64,000 bases of DNA from Dermatophilus congolensis (GTDB lineage: Bacteria; Actinomycetota; Actinomycetes; Actinomycetales; Dermatophilaceae). This document shows positions 50,175 through 59,793 of this stretch, piece after piece. Every line of letters starts with the position of its first letter. Position 1 is the first letter of the stretch. The position numbers and the translations under genes are program-made. The notes under the pieces are model-generated. The model ran no database searches. It was not told the DNA's origin and saw only the letters and a program-made list of their open reading frames with translations. The stretch covers positions 1 to 64,000 of the forward strand of contig JAUNUP010000007.1 in NCBI GenBank assembly GCA_030538115.1, given 5' to 3'.

Positions 50175-51611
50175 TCAGCTCGTCTTCCAGGCCCCCGCTT
50201 CCTCCAGGGTGCGCACGGCCTCAGGCTTTGACGACAGCGCCTGTTTGAGGTCGTCGGGGCCGACGAATCCGTAGGCGTTCGCTGCGAGGTAGTCGCGGAT
50301 GAGGCCGTCGAATTCGTCGCCACCGACCGCCTCGCGGGCTTTCAGCAGGGCGTAGCCGCCGCCGGAGTAGACCGTGTCTTCGTACTCGTTGCGGTGGTCG
50401 CGCGAGGTGGCCCACCAGGTCATCGGCTCACCCAGACTCCCCTGTAGACCGGGGTTGCCGTCGTTCGCCAGACCGGAGGGGTCGACGAGTTCCTGCGCAT
50501 AGGTCGCGAACGATTCGTCGAGCCACGGGTTGACCCCCTGGTTGTTGCCGACGAGGCCGTAGAACCAGGCGTGAGCGAGTTCGTGGGCGAGCAGCCAACG
50601 CGAGTCATTGGGCGAGTAGCGCCCGGTGATCTGGAAGGCCTCGCCATACTCGACCCCGTCGCTGACACCGGGCAGTACGTGTGCCCAGACGCGCTCGTAC
50701 GGGTAGGTGCCGAAGTGCTGTTCCAGGGACTGCAGCATGGCGGTCGTCTCAGCGGCCCACTCCTGGGCGTTGCCCTCGATACGTCCGCTGCTGGCCGGCA
50801 TCGCGACGACCACCGGCACCCGGCCGCCGTCGACCTGCGTGATCTCGAGGTCGCCCACGGTGACCGCGACATCGCGCACTGCGGGAGCAGAGAAGTGGTG
50901 GGTCGTGTTGGCGCCGCGCTCTTCGGTCTTCTCGACGGCGCCGACAGCAGCGACCTTGTACTGGCTGGGCGCGGTGACGGCCAGGTCGCGCAGCTCGAAG
51001 GTGTCGGAGGCGGCCATCTCGCCGACCACGTCGACAGCCGGGTTCTCTTGCCATCCGCGGCCGTTCACCCAGGCCAGCATCGGGTAGGCGGTACCGAACC
51101 AGGCGATGTCCTCGCGAGGCGCCACGCCCATCCGCTCGTCGGTGCGGCGCCCGAGTTCGACCGCGAACGCAACGTCGGCGGTGATCGAGGTGCCGGCCGG
51201 GACGCACTCCGGCAGCGTGGCCTTGATCAGCGTGCCCGGTGCCCCCTGCGGCGCGCCCGCTGCCTCGGTCGCCAGAGGCAGGTCGGTGCCGTCGACCGTG
51301 ACCTTCGAGACGGTCATCGAGTTGCCCCGCTCGGCCGTGGCGGGTTTGTTGGGCCACGCGCGGAAGACGACTTCGCACACCTGCTGGTCGGGAGTGAAAG
51401 TCACCTTCTCGGTGCCGGTGACGGTGTCGAGCTCATCGGAGACGGTGAACGCCAGGTCCACCACCGGGCGCCCCTTGGGGGCGTCGGTGTACGAGACATC
51501 CGGCGGAGCCGGCTGCTCCGTACCGGGGGGAGACGTGCACGCCGCCAGCAGCGCCACAGACGCCATCACCCCGACAACAGCCCGGATTCGCCGATTTCCA
51601 GATGTCAACAC
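50175..51611 (-). CDS. M1-family (gluzincin) metallopeptidase lipoprotein
   Basis: A 478-aa surface zinc peptidase. The lipobox is LLAAC near residue 24. An N-terminal beta saddle domain precedes the catalytic domain with HELAHAWFYG (HExxH), then NPWLDESFATY, which supplies the third zinc-ligand Glu at the M1 spacing. The GAMEN exopeptidase motif is not evident, so substrate choice may differ from classical aminopeptidase N. The GTG at 51611 is chosen to give a normal lipoprotein signal. Confidence 0.87.
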   Translation of the reverse strand: MLTSGNRRIRAVVGVMASVALLAACTSPPGTEQPAPPDVSYTDAPKGRPVVDLAFTVSDELDTVTGTEKVTFTPDQQVCEVVFRAWPNKPATAERGNSMTVSKVTVDGTDLPLATEAAGAPQGAPGTLIKATLPECVPAGTSITADVAFAVELGRRTDERMGVAPREDIAWFGTAYPMLAWVNGRGWQENPAVDVVGEMAASDTFELRDLAVTAPSQYKVAAVGAVEKTEERGANTTHHFSAPAVRDVAVTVGDLEITQVDGGRVPVVVAMPASSGRIEGNAQEWAAETTAMLQSLEQHFGTYPYERVWAHVLPGVSDGVEYGEAFQITGRYSPNDSRWLLAHELAHAWFYGLVGNNQGVNPWLDESFATYAQELVDPSGLANDGNPGLQGSLGEPMTWWATSRDHRNEYEDTVYSGGGYALLKAREAVGGDEFDGLIRDYLAANAYGFVGPDDLKQALSSKPEAVRTLEEAGAWKTS

Positions 51612-51708
51612 ACCTGTCAGGATACGGACGTCCGATCCACTCCGACGAACCGGAGTTGCGCAGGTGGGCACATTCACAGCAACCCGACAGGTCGCCCCTA
51701 GGGGGTAC

Positions 51709-52506
51709 TTAGGGGCGAACCGCGCCGGGCACGCCCGGGCCGCCGGGGACATGGGTCTGTCGTGCGAGCGCGGTGAGAACCAGGTCTTTGGCGAGGTCGA
51801 TACCCGACGGGCGAGGGACGCGAAGGCCGCAGTCGGTGAACCAGTCGCGCGTCGCCTCCGGATGCGGGCCGGTCACGCCGAGCACACCGGAGCCGACCGG
51901 CACGATCAGCGCCGCCGGCAGGCCGTTGTCGTACCGCGCGATGATGTCGAGCCCGTCGACGTCGTCGACCGCGAAATAGGGGCCGTCCTGAAAGAACAGG
52001 TCGCGGCGCGAACCCCGCCAGTCGACGGTGACGACCGTGTTGCCCTCGTGGCTGACGGTTGCGCCCTCGCTGACGATGTACTGGTCGGTGTCGCCCGGCA
52101 GCAGCCTGAACCCTGGGCCTTGGCCGGCCAGGTATCCGCCGAGGCAGAAACCGAGGTAGACCCCGCCGCCCTTGACGAAATTCTTGATCTGCTTCTTGTG
52201 CGGCGACATGTACTCCCACGTGTCGTCCATGTCGTCGCCGCCCGGCTGGGCGTAGACCCGCGCCGAGGCCAGCGCCTCGTCGTCGAGTTGCACCCGCTCG
52301 TGCGGACCGACGTACTCCACGTCCAGGCCACAGTCACGCAGAACGCCCGCCACCGCCTCCGGGCACCCGGGAGAAGCCGCCGGGCCGCGGTAGACGAGCG
52401 CCCTGCCCTCCGCCGATCCGGTTGCGAGCGGCGACGATGGCACGCGCTGCTCGTCGTCTTCGCGGGCGAAAAGCCGCTTCAGGCCGCCGAGCAGGTCATC
52501 GAGCAC
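51709..52506 (-). CDS. BPL_N domain (glutamine amidotransferase-like) protein
   Basis: A 265-aa cytosolic protein with a class I glutaminase-like fold of the biotin-protein-ligase N-terminal (BPL_N) group. RALVYRGPAASPG starts the domain near residue 35, VYAQPGGDDMD follows, and the nucleophile elbow is YLGFCLGGYLAG with the catalytic Cys; the His is probably in GVTGPHPEATRDWF. No biotin-ligase domain is fused. GTG 52506 has GGAGGAG seven bases upstream and overlaps the acyltransferase stop by 11 nt, so it is the last gene of the NRPS operon. It may transfer or hydrolyse an amide in the product. Confidence 0.85.
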   Translation of the reverse strand: MLDDLLGGLKRLFAREDDEQRVPSSPLATGSAEGRALVYRGPAASPGCPEAVAGVLRDCGLDVEYVGPHERVQLDDEALASARVYAQPGGDDMDDTWEYMSPHKKQIKNFVKGGGVYLGFCLGGYLAGQGPGFRLLPGDTDQYIVSEGATVSHEGNTVVTVDWRGSRRDLFFQDGPYFAVDDVDGLDIIARYDNGLPAALIVPVGSGVLGVTGPHPEATRDWFTDCGLRVPRPSGIDLAKDLVLTALARQTHVPGGPGVPGAVRP

Positions 52507-53857
52507 TCCAGCGCTCCTCCGCATCGGAGTGGACTTTCTGCGCAGGCGAGGGCACCAGCAGCTTGGTGAGCCAGGCCAGCGCGCTCTCGAGCGGGCCACG
52601 CTTGGCGAACCTGCTCCAGACCAGCGCGAATGCCGTGAGGATGACGACCTGGCCGAGGAAGTGCGCGAGATCGGGCAGGTCACCCATCAGCTCGATGAGC
52701 ACGAGATGCAGCGAGTACAGCGTGAGCGTCATGCTGCCCGGCACCGCGAGCAGCGACATGCGCGAGCCCGTCACCTGCGCGATCACGAGGCACACACCGA
52801 TCACGGTGATAGCGATGCCGGAGGTGTAGAGCAGGTCGAGCGGAGTGGCCATGTGCGGCGAATTGACGCCCAGCCACCACCACGTGCTCGTCGGGCTCGT
52901 GCCGTCTGCGCCGAAGACGAGGTAATCGGTATACGTCTCGAGAGGCATGCGACCCATGACGTCGGCGGCGATGTGCGAGCGCACCCCCACCTGGGCGACG
53001 AGGATCCACGTGGCGATGGCCGCCGCCACCGTGAGAACCACGCCTCCGACCACCGTGTACGCAGCGGTGCGCCGCGAGGCCAGGTGCGCCCGGCCCAGGC
53101 CCATGCCGATCATGATGTACGAGAGCCAGGTGAGCACCGGGAACGCGCCCGTGAGCAGGATGCGCAAGGCATCGTCGCCCGGGGCGGCGAGCAGGCTGCC
53201 GAAGGTGAGGTTCTGCGTCTCCGGAGCCGCGATGTCGAGTCGCAGCCAGTGGCTCAGGAACGGAGAGGCGACCGCCCAGATCAGACCCAGCGGCAGCAGC
53301 ACCCGCCCCCGTAGGGGCAGCAGCAGAGACGCGACGGCGAACAGCGCACCGAGGTACGGCAGGATCACCGAGACGTCGCCGATGGGCACGATCTCGCCGA
53401 GAGCCAAGCCGACGGCGAAGATGACGATCGCGCGGATGATCTGCCGCAGAATGCCGCGGCCCCATTCCGCCCCGCGCGGAGGGCGACGACGGCCGCTCAT
53501 GAAGGCCAGGCCCACGCCTCCCAGCACAGCGAACAGCGCCGCCGACTTACCGGAGGCGAGCCACCAAGCCATGCTGAGGTCGCCGTCGGCGTTTTCGGCC
53601 GACATCGTGTGCACGGCCACCATGCCGATGAGCGCGATACCTCGCGCCGCGTCGAGACCGATCAGACGGTTGCCGCGCAGACGCTTCTTCTTGGCATAGT
53701 CCGATTCTTCGAGCACGTCGTCGCCGACACGGGTCGACCACTCGTCGTAGGTGCCCTCGGCTTCGCCGACCGGGAGAGGGTGCGCAGGGGTGAGGTCTTC
53801 GGAGCGACCAGGCTCGGGCCCGACCTCCGGCCGAGGCTGCGATGTGGTGCTGCTCAT
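52496..53857 (-). CDS. membrane acyltransferase, HGSNAT/DUF1624-like
   Basis: A 453-aa multi-pass membrane protein. Residues 1-70 are polar and cytosolic; RLIGLDAARGIALIGMVAVHTM near residue 80 is the family's opening helix with its catalytic-type His, and ten or so helices follow. This matches the heparan-alpha-glucosaminide N-acetyltransferase catalytic fold, which moves acetyl groups from cytosolic CoA to the other side of the membrane. The ATG overlaps the NRPS stop by 4 nt. A role in acylating the NRPS product during export is a reasonable inference. Confidence 0.83.
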   Translation of the reverse strand: MSSTTSQPRPEVGPEPGRSEDLTPAHPLPVGEAEGTYDEWSTRVGDDVLEESDYAKKKRLRGNRLIGLDAARGIALIGMVAVHTMSAENADGDLSMAWWLASGKSAALFAVLGGVGLAFMSGRRRPPRGAEWGRGILRQIIRAIVIFAVGLALGEIVPIGDVSVILPYLGALFAVASLLLPLRGRVLLPLGLIWAVASPFLSHWLRLDIAAPETQNLTFGSLLAAPGDDALRILLTGAFPVLTWLSYIMIGMGLGRAHLASRRTAAYTVVGGVVLTVAAAIATWILVAQVGVRSHIAADVMGRMPLETYTDYLVFGADGTSPTSTWWWLGVNSPHMATPLDLLYTSGIAITVIGVCLVIAQVTGSRMSLLAVPGSMTLTLYSLHLVLIELMGDLPDLAHFLGQVVILTAFALVWSRFAKRGPLESALAWLTKLLVPSPAQKVHSDAEERWSAR

Positions 53858-56800
53858 GCCGTCACCTCGGTTTCGGTCGGGTCGGCGGAACGGACCACGC
53901 GTCGGGCCGGCTGGGCCGGGATACCCGCCCAAGCGGTGCCGGCGGGCAACTCCTCGCCCTTCATCACGAGCGTGAGCGGCGCGGTGAGAGCCTCTTCGCG
54001 CACGTGGGTGTCGTACAGCACCACCGAGCGGCTGCCGAGGGTCACCCGGTCTTCGACGTCGACGATGTGCATCTTCATGACGCGGTCTTCGAACAGGTGC
54101 GTCTGCAGCGACACGTTCGAGCCGACGATCGTGTCGTTACCGATGCGCACCAGGTCGAACTCGGTGATGTACGTGGTGTCGATGAGGGTGCGGCGGCCGA
54201 CCTTCACGCCGTACAGGCGCAGGAGCGGGCCGAGCATCGGGGTGCCGGTGAGCATCTGCAGCAGCGCGGGCACCGCCGCAGCCTCGAAGACACCCGTGAC
54301 GAACTCGGAGCGGCGCACGAAGAAGTTCCACAGTGGCTCGACGCGCGGCTTGTACCGGCCGACCACCGCCCACTTCATCAGGGCGACGAAGAGCACGACC
54401 ACCAGGCTCATCACCAGCGCGATCGCGGGCATCGCCAACGCGATCACCCACAGCGGCATGTCGGCCGAGGCCACGTCGCCGGTGAAGTGGAACGTGCCGA
54501 ACAGCGACAGCGCCAGGATCGAGCTGGGCATCACGATGCGCAGGAATTCGATGGCGTAGCGCGCGGCCACCTGGCGCGGCTTCGGCTTGAACGTCTCTTC
54601 TTCGGTGAACTCGTCGTAGACCTCACGACGCGGCAGGAAGATCGACGGGCTCCCGAGCCACGACGTGCCCTCCGGCACACCGTTGACCGGAGGCGTCGAA
54701 CCGACGCCGAGCAGCGAGTCCGAGCCGAGGTGGCTGCCCGAGGGCACGAACGAGGCGTTACCGACGAAGGCACGAGTCGCGACGGTCGTCGGGCGGAACG
54801 CCACGTGACCGTTGCAGTACGTCGCACTGCCGACGCTGGCCATGTCGGCGACGAACGACTCCGCGCCGATGACCAGCAGGTCGGGGTCGATGTTCGCGAT
54901 CGTCGAGACCTCGGCGCGCGGCCCGATGCGGGCACCGAGCTTGCGCAGCCACATGGGCGTGAACAGCGTGGAGTACAGCGTGTTCGTGTACAGCAGGCTC
55001 GCTTCGAGCAGCTTGTCGGCGAACCACTTCTCCACACCCAGGCGCGAGCGCAGGTGGTGCACGCCGGGCGGGGCGTGCGGCAGACCGAACCGGCGCAGAC
55101 CGAGGATGAGCAGGCAGACGGTGCCGACGAACACCGGCCCGGTGAACACTGTGACGATGACGGCGACCCATTCGCTGAACTCGAGGAGCACCGTCCAGAC
55201 GAGCACGAGGATCGGGATCATCGCGAAGATCGGCAGTAGCTCGAGCGCCACTAGACCGAGGGTGAACCGCTTGCGCTGACCCGAATCCCATTCGCGCGGA
55301 GCGTCGCCGCAACCGGCCATGAGCTCGAAGACCGGCTCGCCGATCGAGGGCAGCTTGCGCGCGGGCGACCCCTGCCAGGTCTCGCCGGAGGGCAGGTTCT
55401 CCCCCGCACGCATCGACGACTGCTCGCGCAGGATCGAGTGCCGGCCGATCGTGCACGGCCCGGAGACGACACAGTTCGCGGCGATGGTCGCGTGGTTCTG
55501 CAGGTGCACGCGGCCCACGTGCAGGCGGCCGTCGCGGAAGTAGTGGCCCTGGACGGTGGCGCCGTAACCGATCGTGACGTCGTCGTCCATCGTGAGCATG
55601 CTCGGCATCTGGATGTCGGCGGTGCCGATGTGGCAGGCGTCGCCGATACGGGCACCGCACATGCGCAGGTATGCGGAGGCGAACGCCGAACCGGCGAGGT
55701 TAGCCATCGGCGAGAGCTGCATCGCCTTGCCGACCAGCCAGACCTGCAGGTGAGCCCAGCCGTACATCGGGTACGAGCCCTCACGCAGACGGTTCGCGAA
55801 GAGTTTCGCGGTCGCCAACGGGATCACCCACCGTGACACCAGGTAACCGACCGGGAACGCCAGCACCATGTCGCGCAGCATCGTGCCGGTCGGCACGCCA
55901 CCGTGCCACCAGTACACGAACGCCACTGGGAACGACGTGACGACGAGGTTGACAAAGACGAACACAAACTGCGCGAACCCGAACAGCGCGATCTTGCCGG
56001 AGTTGACGCGGGGGATCTCGGCCCGCTGCTCTTCGACTCCGAGCCCTTCCTCAGGCGACAAGAGTGCCTTCGCCGTGAGGTGCTCGGCCAAAGAGCGGAC
56101 CGTCGGGTTGCCGTACAGATCGAGCACCGACATGCCGCCCGCGCGGGAGTCGGAGCGCAGCTTCGAGGTGACGGTCGCGGCGACCAGCGAGTGACCGCCC
56201 AGGTCGTCGAAGAAGTCGGCGGTGACCGAGAGCGCGTCTTCGGGCACGCCGAAGCTCGCGGCCCAGACCGAGCGCACCCACTCCTCCATCGGGGTCTCGG
56301 CGCCGACGACATCGCCGGAGCCGCCGATGATGCGCGGGGAGGTCGGGTCGGGCAGGTTCTTGCGGTCGACCTTGCCGCTGGGCAGCATCGGCAACTCGCC
56401 GATCGTCTCCATGTAGGCCGGAACCATGTAGGGGGGCAGGGTTTCGCGCATCGCGTCGTGCACCTTGCCCAGCAGCTTCGCCTTCTCCTTGTCGGAGCGG
56501 CGCGGGTCGGTGATGACGAGGTAGGCGGCCAGCTCGTCGCCCGCGGCACCACCCTTGAGGTGCTTGATCGCGGCGGTCGGCACCTGCGGGTCGCGCATCA
56601 TGACCGACTCGATCTCGCCGAGGTCGACGCGGTGACCGCGGATCTTGACCTCGTCGTCGGCGCGACCGAGGTAGACGATCTCGCCGTCGTCCTGGAACCG
56701 CGCCAGGTCACCCGTGCGGTAGACGCGGCCCTGTGACGGGTCGGTGGGGTGCTCGATGAACTTGTCGGCGGTGAGGTCTGGGCGGTTGAGGTAGCCGCGG

Positions 56801-57903
56801 CCGACGCCGATGCCACCGATGACCAGTTCCCCGTCTTCGCCGTGCGGCACCGGCTGCCGGTTCTCGTCGAGGATCATCGCCGTGTACGTCGGCACGGGGA
56901 TGCCGATGGTGACGGGGCGGCCCGGCAGCAGCACACCCCAGGTGCACGTGACAGTGGTCTCGGTGGGGCCGTACGTGTTGAGCATGCGGCGACCCGGCGA
57001 CCAGCGCTCGACCAGCTCGGACGGGCACGCCTCGCCACCCACCATGAGGGCGCGGATCGACGGGATCGTGCGATCGACCGTCGACAGCACGGTCGGCACG
57101 CAGTAGAGCACGGTGATGTTGTGGTCTTCGAGAAACTCGGTGAGCCCCTCGCCGACACGGCGGCCGTCGTTCGGGCCCGCGATGAGCGTGGCGCCGACAG
57201 CCCAGGTAGGCCACACCTCTTCGATCGCGAAGTCGAACGAGATCGTCATGCCTTGGTACACCCGGTCGCTCGGCATGACGCCGTAGACCTCGGTGATGAC
57301 CTGAAGGAAGTTGCAGATGCTTGACTGCGCGATGTCGACACCCTTGGGCCGGCCGCTCGAGCCGGAGGTGTAGATGACGTACGCGCCCGGATCGGTGGAC
57401 AGATCGAGCTCGGGCCGGTCGGTCGGCATCTCCTGCACAGCAGGCAGATCGTCGTCGATCACCAACAGCTTCACGTCGAGACCTTCGACCACCGGCAGCT
57501 TCTCGGCGACCGTGACGAGCAGGTCGAGATCGGCGTCGGTGGCGACGTATTCGACACGGTCGGTGGGCGAGCTCGGGTCGATCGGTACGAACGCCGCCCC
57601 CGCCTTCATCACACCCAGCAGCGCCATGTACATGAGGTGCGAACGCGGTAGGAAGAGGCCTACCCGCGCCTCCGGCTCGACTCCCCTGCTGCGCAGGAAG
57701 TGCGCCACCTGGTTGGCGGAGGCGTCGAGCTGCGCGTAGGTCGCCTTGCCGCCCTCCCATTCGAGTGCGGTGGCCTCGGGCGTCGCGTCGCACGACGCCT
57801 CGAAGTAGTGGTGCATGCGGAGCTGCAGCTCCGGCTTGATCCCGTTGATCTCGTGTTGCTGTGTCGGCGACACGGTATGCGTGTTCGTCACCTCAGCGGT
57901 CAT
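53854..57903 (-). CDS. Pls/PosA-type membrane NRPS-like synthetase
   Basis: A 1349-aa enzyme. The adenylation domain spans about residues 30-530: A3 YTSGSSGRPKG near 181, A5 NTYGPTETT, A7 YRTGDLA and A8 RGHRVDLGEIE. A carrier domain with the phosphopantetheine Ser in LGGHSL lies near 569. The C-terminal 700 residues alternate membrane helices with hexapeptide-repeat (left-handed helix) acyltransferase-like stretches (IGDACHIG, ANCVVSGPCTIG). No condensation or thioesterase domain is present. This layout is that of the Pls/PosA family, which includes epsilon-poly-lysine synthetase. It activates one amino acid and may polymerise or transfer it at the membrane; which one is unknown. Confidence 0.88.
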   Translation of the reverse strand: MTAEVTNTHTVSPTQQHEINGIKPELQLRMHHYFEASCDATPEATALEWEGGKATYAQLDASANQVAHFLRSRGVEPEARVGLFLPRSHLMYMALLGVMKAGAAFVPIDPSSPTDRVEYVATDADLDLLVTVAEKLPVVEGLDVKLLVIDDDLPAVQEMPTDRPELDLSTDPGAYVIYTSGSSGRPKGVDIAQSSICNFLQVITEVYGVMPSDRVYQGMTISFDFAIEEVWPTWAVGATLIAGPNDGRRVGEGLTEFLEDHNITVLYCVPTVLSTVDRTIPSIRALMVGGEACPSELVERWSPGRRMLNTYGPTETTVTCTWGVLLPGRPVTIGIPVPTYTAMILDENRQPVPHGEDGELVIGGIGVGRGYLNRPDLTADKFIEHPTDPSQGRVYRTGDLARFQDDGEIVYLGRADDEVKIRGHRVDLGEIESVMMRDPQVPTAAIKHLKGGAAGDELAAYLVITDPRRSDKEKAKLLGKVHDAMRETLPPYMVPAYMETIGELPMLPSGKVDRKNLPDPTSPRIIGGSGDVVGAETPMEEWVRSVWAASFGVPEDALSVTADFFDDLGGHSLVAATVTSKLRSDSRAGGMSVLDLYGNPTVRSLAEHLTAKALLSPEEGLGVEEQRAEIPRVNSGKIALFGFAQFVFVFVNLVVTSFPVAFVYWWHGGVPTGTMLRDMVLAFPVGYLVSRWVIPLATAKLFANRLREGSYPMYGWAHLQVWLVGKAMQLSPMANLAGSAFASAYLRMCGARIGDACHIGTADIQMPSMLTMDDDVTIGYGATVQGHYFRDGRLHVGRVHLQNHATIAANCVVSGPCTIGRHSILREQSSMRAGENLPSGETWQGSPARKLPSIGEPVFELMAGCGDAPREWDSGQRKRFTLGLVALELLPIFAMIPILVLVWTVLLEFSEWVAVIVTVFTGPVFVGTVCLLILGLRRFGLPHAPPGVHHLRSRLGVEKWFADKLLEASLLYTNTLYSTLFTPMWLRKLGARIGPRAEVSTIANIDPDLLVIGAESFVADMASVGSATYCNGHVAFRPTTVATRAFVGNASFVPSGSHLGSDSLLGVGSTPPVNGVPEGTSWLGSPSIFLPRREVYDEFTEEETFKPKPRQVAARYAIEFLRIVMPSSILALSLFGTFHFTGDVASADMPLWVIALAMPAIALVMSLVVVLFVALMKWAVVGRYKPRVEPLWNFFVRRSEFVTGVFEAAAVPALLQMLTGTPMLGPLLRLYGVKVGRRTLIDTTYITEFDLVRIGNDTIVGSNVSLQTHLFEDRVMKMHIVDVEDRVTLGSRSVVLYDTHVREEALTAPLTLVMKGEELPAGTAWAGIPAQPARRVVRSADPTETEVTA

Positions 57904-58155
57904 GTCGCTCGCTTCCGCCCCATACGTCGCCACGTAGAGCGGCGCCGATGCACCATCCCCCTGGCCGACTTGTGATCCCCTGTGTATCCCCAGCGTTCAG
58001 GACGACCGTCCTGAACAAAGACTCAGCTTAGACCACTCTGCCAACGACAGCACTCACGAATTCTTCACCCAGAGGCGCAACTGCGCATCATGCCTGCTCA
58101 AACAGCATGTCGCCTGCACGGAACTTGTGCGCGAAGGTTCGGTGAACCGAAAACG

Positions 58156-58201
58156 AAAGCGCTGCCGGGCAGTGGTCAAACCCACTGTCCGGCAGCGCTT
58201 T
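58156..58201 (-). terminator. strong terminator of the secreted hydrolase gene
   Basis: 20-bp arms 58156-58175 (AAAGCGCTGCCGG...) and 58182-58201 pair almost perfectly around a 6-nt loop. On the minus strand the stem is followed by CGTTTTCGG. It lies 47 nt past the hydrolase stop. Confidence 0.9.
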
Positions 58202-58247
58202 ACGCGTTGACCCGAGCTTGAACTCCGGCCGGCGCTCCGGCCCGAAC

Positions 58248-59477
58248 TCAGCGGCGCGTTGTCGCGAACGACCCGGCAGCCTTCACCTGACCGCCCTGGC
58301 GAACCTCGTAGGTGTACGTCGTGCTCGACTGCAGGCGGTCGAACCAGAACGACACCGAGCCGGTGTGACGCGTCGACGACGACTTCGCGCGACCGTCGGG
58401 AGCCGTCACCACGACCTGAACCGAGTGGCGCGACCCGCGAGGCACGTTCACCTTCACGCGCGCACTGCGACGCGAGGCCTCGACCGTGACCGGCCACATC
58501 TGCGAACTCGAGTCCGACGGGGTGGATGTCGGCGTCGACGTCGGCGTGGGGGTGGTCGTGGGCGTGGACGTGGGGGTCGGCGCAGGCGTTGCGATCGAGG
58601 CGTTGCGGTCGATCTGCGTCGCCATCACCGCGCCGAAGCGGGTGCCGAGGGCGTTGTGGTCGAGGCCGGCCGGCTCCTCACGGGTGGCCTTGAAGCCCTG
58701 CTGCGCGTAGTAATCCCGGCCGCGCTTGGCGTCGGCGAGCGCGTTGTAGCCGTCGCTCGTGTTGCGGCCGTCGTCAAGGCTGCCCGTGTACCAGTGCAGC
58801 GGGAAGTTTGCCTTGGAGTCGGCGCTGAACGGCGACGGAACGGAGCGGGGCGTGCCGCCTCCTCCGGTGATCACCGCGCCACCCGACGTGAACGAGGCCG
58901 AGTGGGCGGGCAGGAGGAACTGGGTGATGAGCTGCGAGCCGCCCGAGAAGCCGACCAGCCAGGTCGCCGAGGCGCCGGTCTCCTTGCGGATCTGCTGCAC
59001 CAGCGAGGTGACATAGGCGGCATTCTTGGCGCCGTTGCGCCAGAAGGTGCTGCTCGAATCAGGGGTGCGCACCGAGAGGGTGGCGTAGCCGCGGGCGCCG
59101 GCCTGGGCGACGACACCCTTACTGCCGCCGAGCGCCCACGTGCTGGAGGGGTTGTCGTGGCCGTACATGCCGTCTCCGTCGAGGTAGACCACGATGCCCT
59201 TGATCGGGCCGACGACCGAGGAGGTGAAGAGGTGATAGGTCGAGCGCGTGCCGGCCTGGTCGGTGTAACTCGCGGCACGGCGGTCGGAGGGGAGGGAGAG
59301 CTGCACGGCCGCAACGGCGCCCAGCGCGGGAGCTCCGGAAGCGGCGGTGGCCGTGGCCGCACCGACTCCGGCGAACATCGCGGCGGCGACCGCAAGGGTG
59401 GCGCCTGCTGCCACCGACCGGCGACCGGCCTGGGAGTGCGTACGAGCATGGCGAATGAAGGGTGCACGAATGCGCAT
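58248..59477 (-). CDS. secreted alpha/beta hydrolase with C-terminal FN3-like domain
   Basis: A 409-aa exported protein. The signal peptide covers about residues 18-46. The catalytic domain has YLDGDGMYG (oxyanion side) and the nucleophile elbow GFSGGSQ; the His is probably in GLDHNALG. A Thr/Pro/Ser repeat linker (about residues 296-325) joins a C-terminal beta-sandwich of about 80 residues with the YTYEVRQGG pattern of FN3-like modules. The target (ester polymer or peptide) is unknown. ATG 59477 has AGGAG upstream with a suitable gap; an earlier in-frame start is rejected because it precedes the ribosome site. Confidence 0.82.
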   Translation of the reverse strand: MRIRAPFIRHARTHSQAGRRSVAAGATLAVAAAMFAGVGAATATAASGAPALGAVAAVQLSLPSDRRAASYTDQAGTRSTYHLFTSSVVGPIKGIVVYLDGDGMYGHDNPSSTWALGGSKGVVAQAGARGYATLSVRTPDSSSTFWRNGAKNAAYVTSLVQQIRKETGASATWLVGFSGGSQLITQFLLPAHSASFTSGGAVITGGGGTPRSVPSPFSADSKANFPLHWYTGSLDDGRNTSDGYNALADAKRGRDYYAQQGFKATREEPAGLDHNALGTRFGAVMATQIDRNASIATPAPTPTSTPTTTPTPTSTPTSTPSDSSSQMWPVTVEASRRSARVKVNVPRGSRHSVQVVVTAPDGRAKSSSTRHTGSVSFWFDRLQSSTTYTYEVRQGGQVKAAGSFATTRR

Positions 59478-59793
59478 GTAGGGGGCTCCTGGGAGATCAG
59501 AGGGTGCGCCGGCGTCGATGCCGCGCAACGCCCTTCCGGATCGGCCTACCGGGAAATCCCCTGAGTGGTTACGAAATGATCACGAGGGCCGTGTACGAGT
59601 TCCGTTGTGTAACAGGCGTTATCGCGTCTCGCCATTCGGACTTTCCGCGTCGGACCTGGACACCCCTATGAGACGGAGGTGTGGCGATCCGGTAACTCGG
59701 ACCCCCAGAAGCGCACACCCCTCGCGGGTGGGCCTCCGCCGGTGTTGGATTGGGATCACGAACCCGATCGGCGCCGATCACGCGAGGTGAGGC

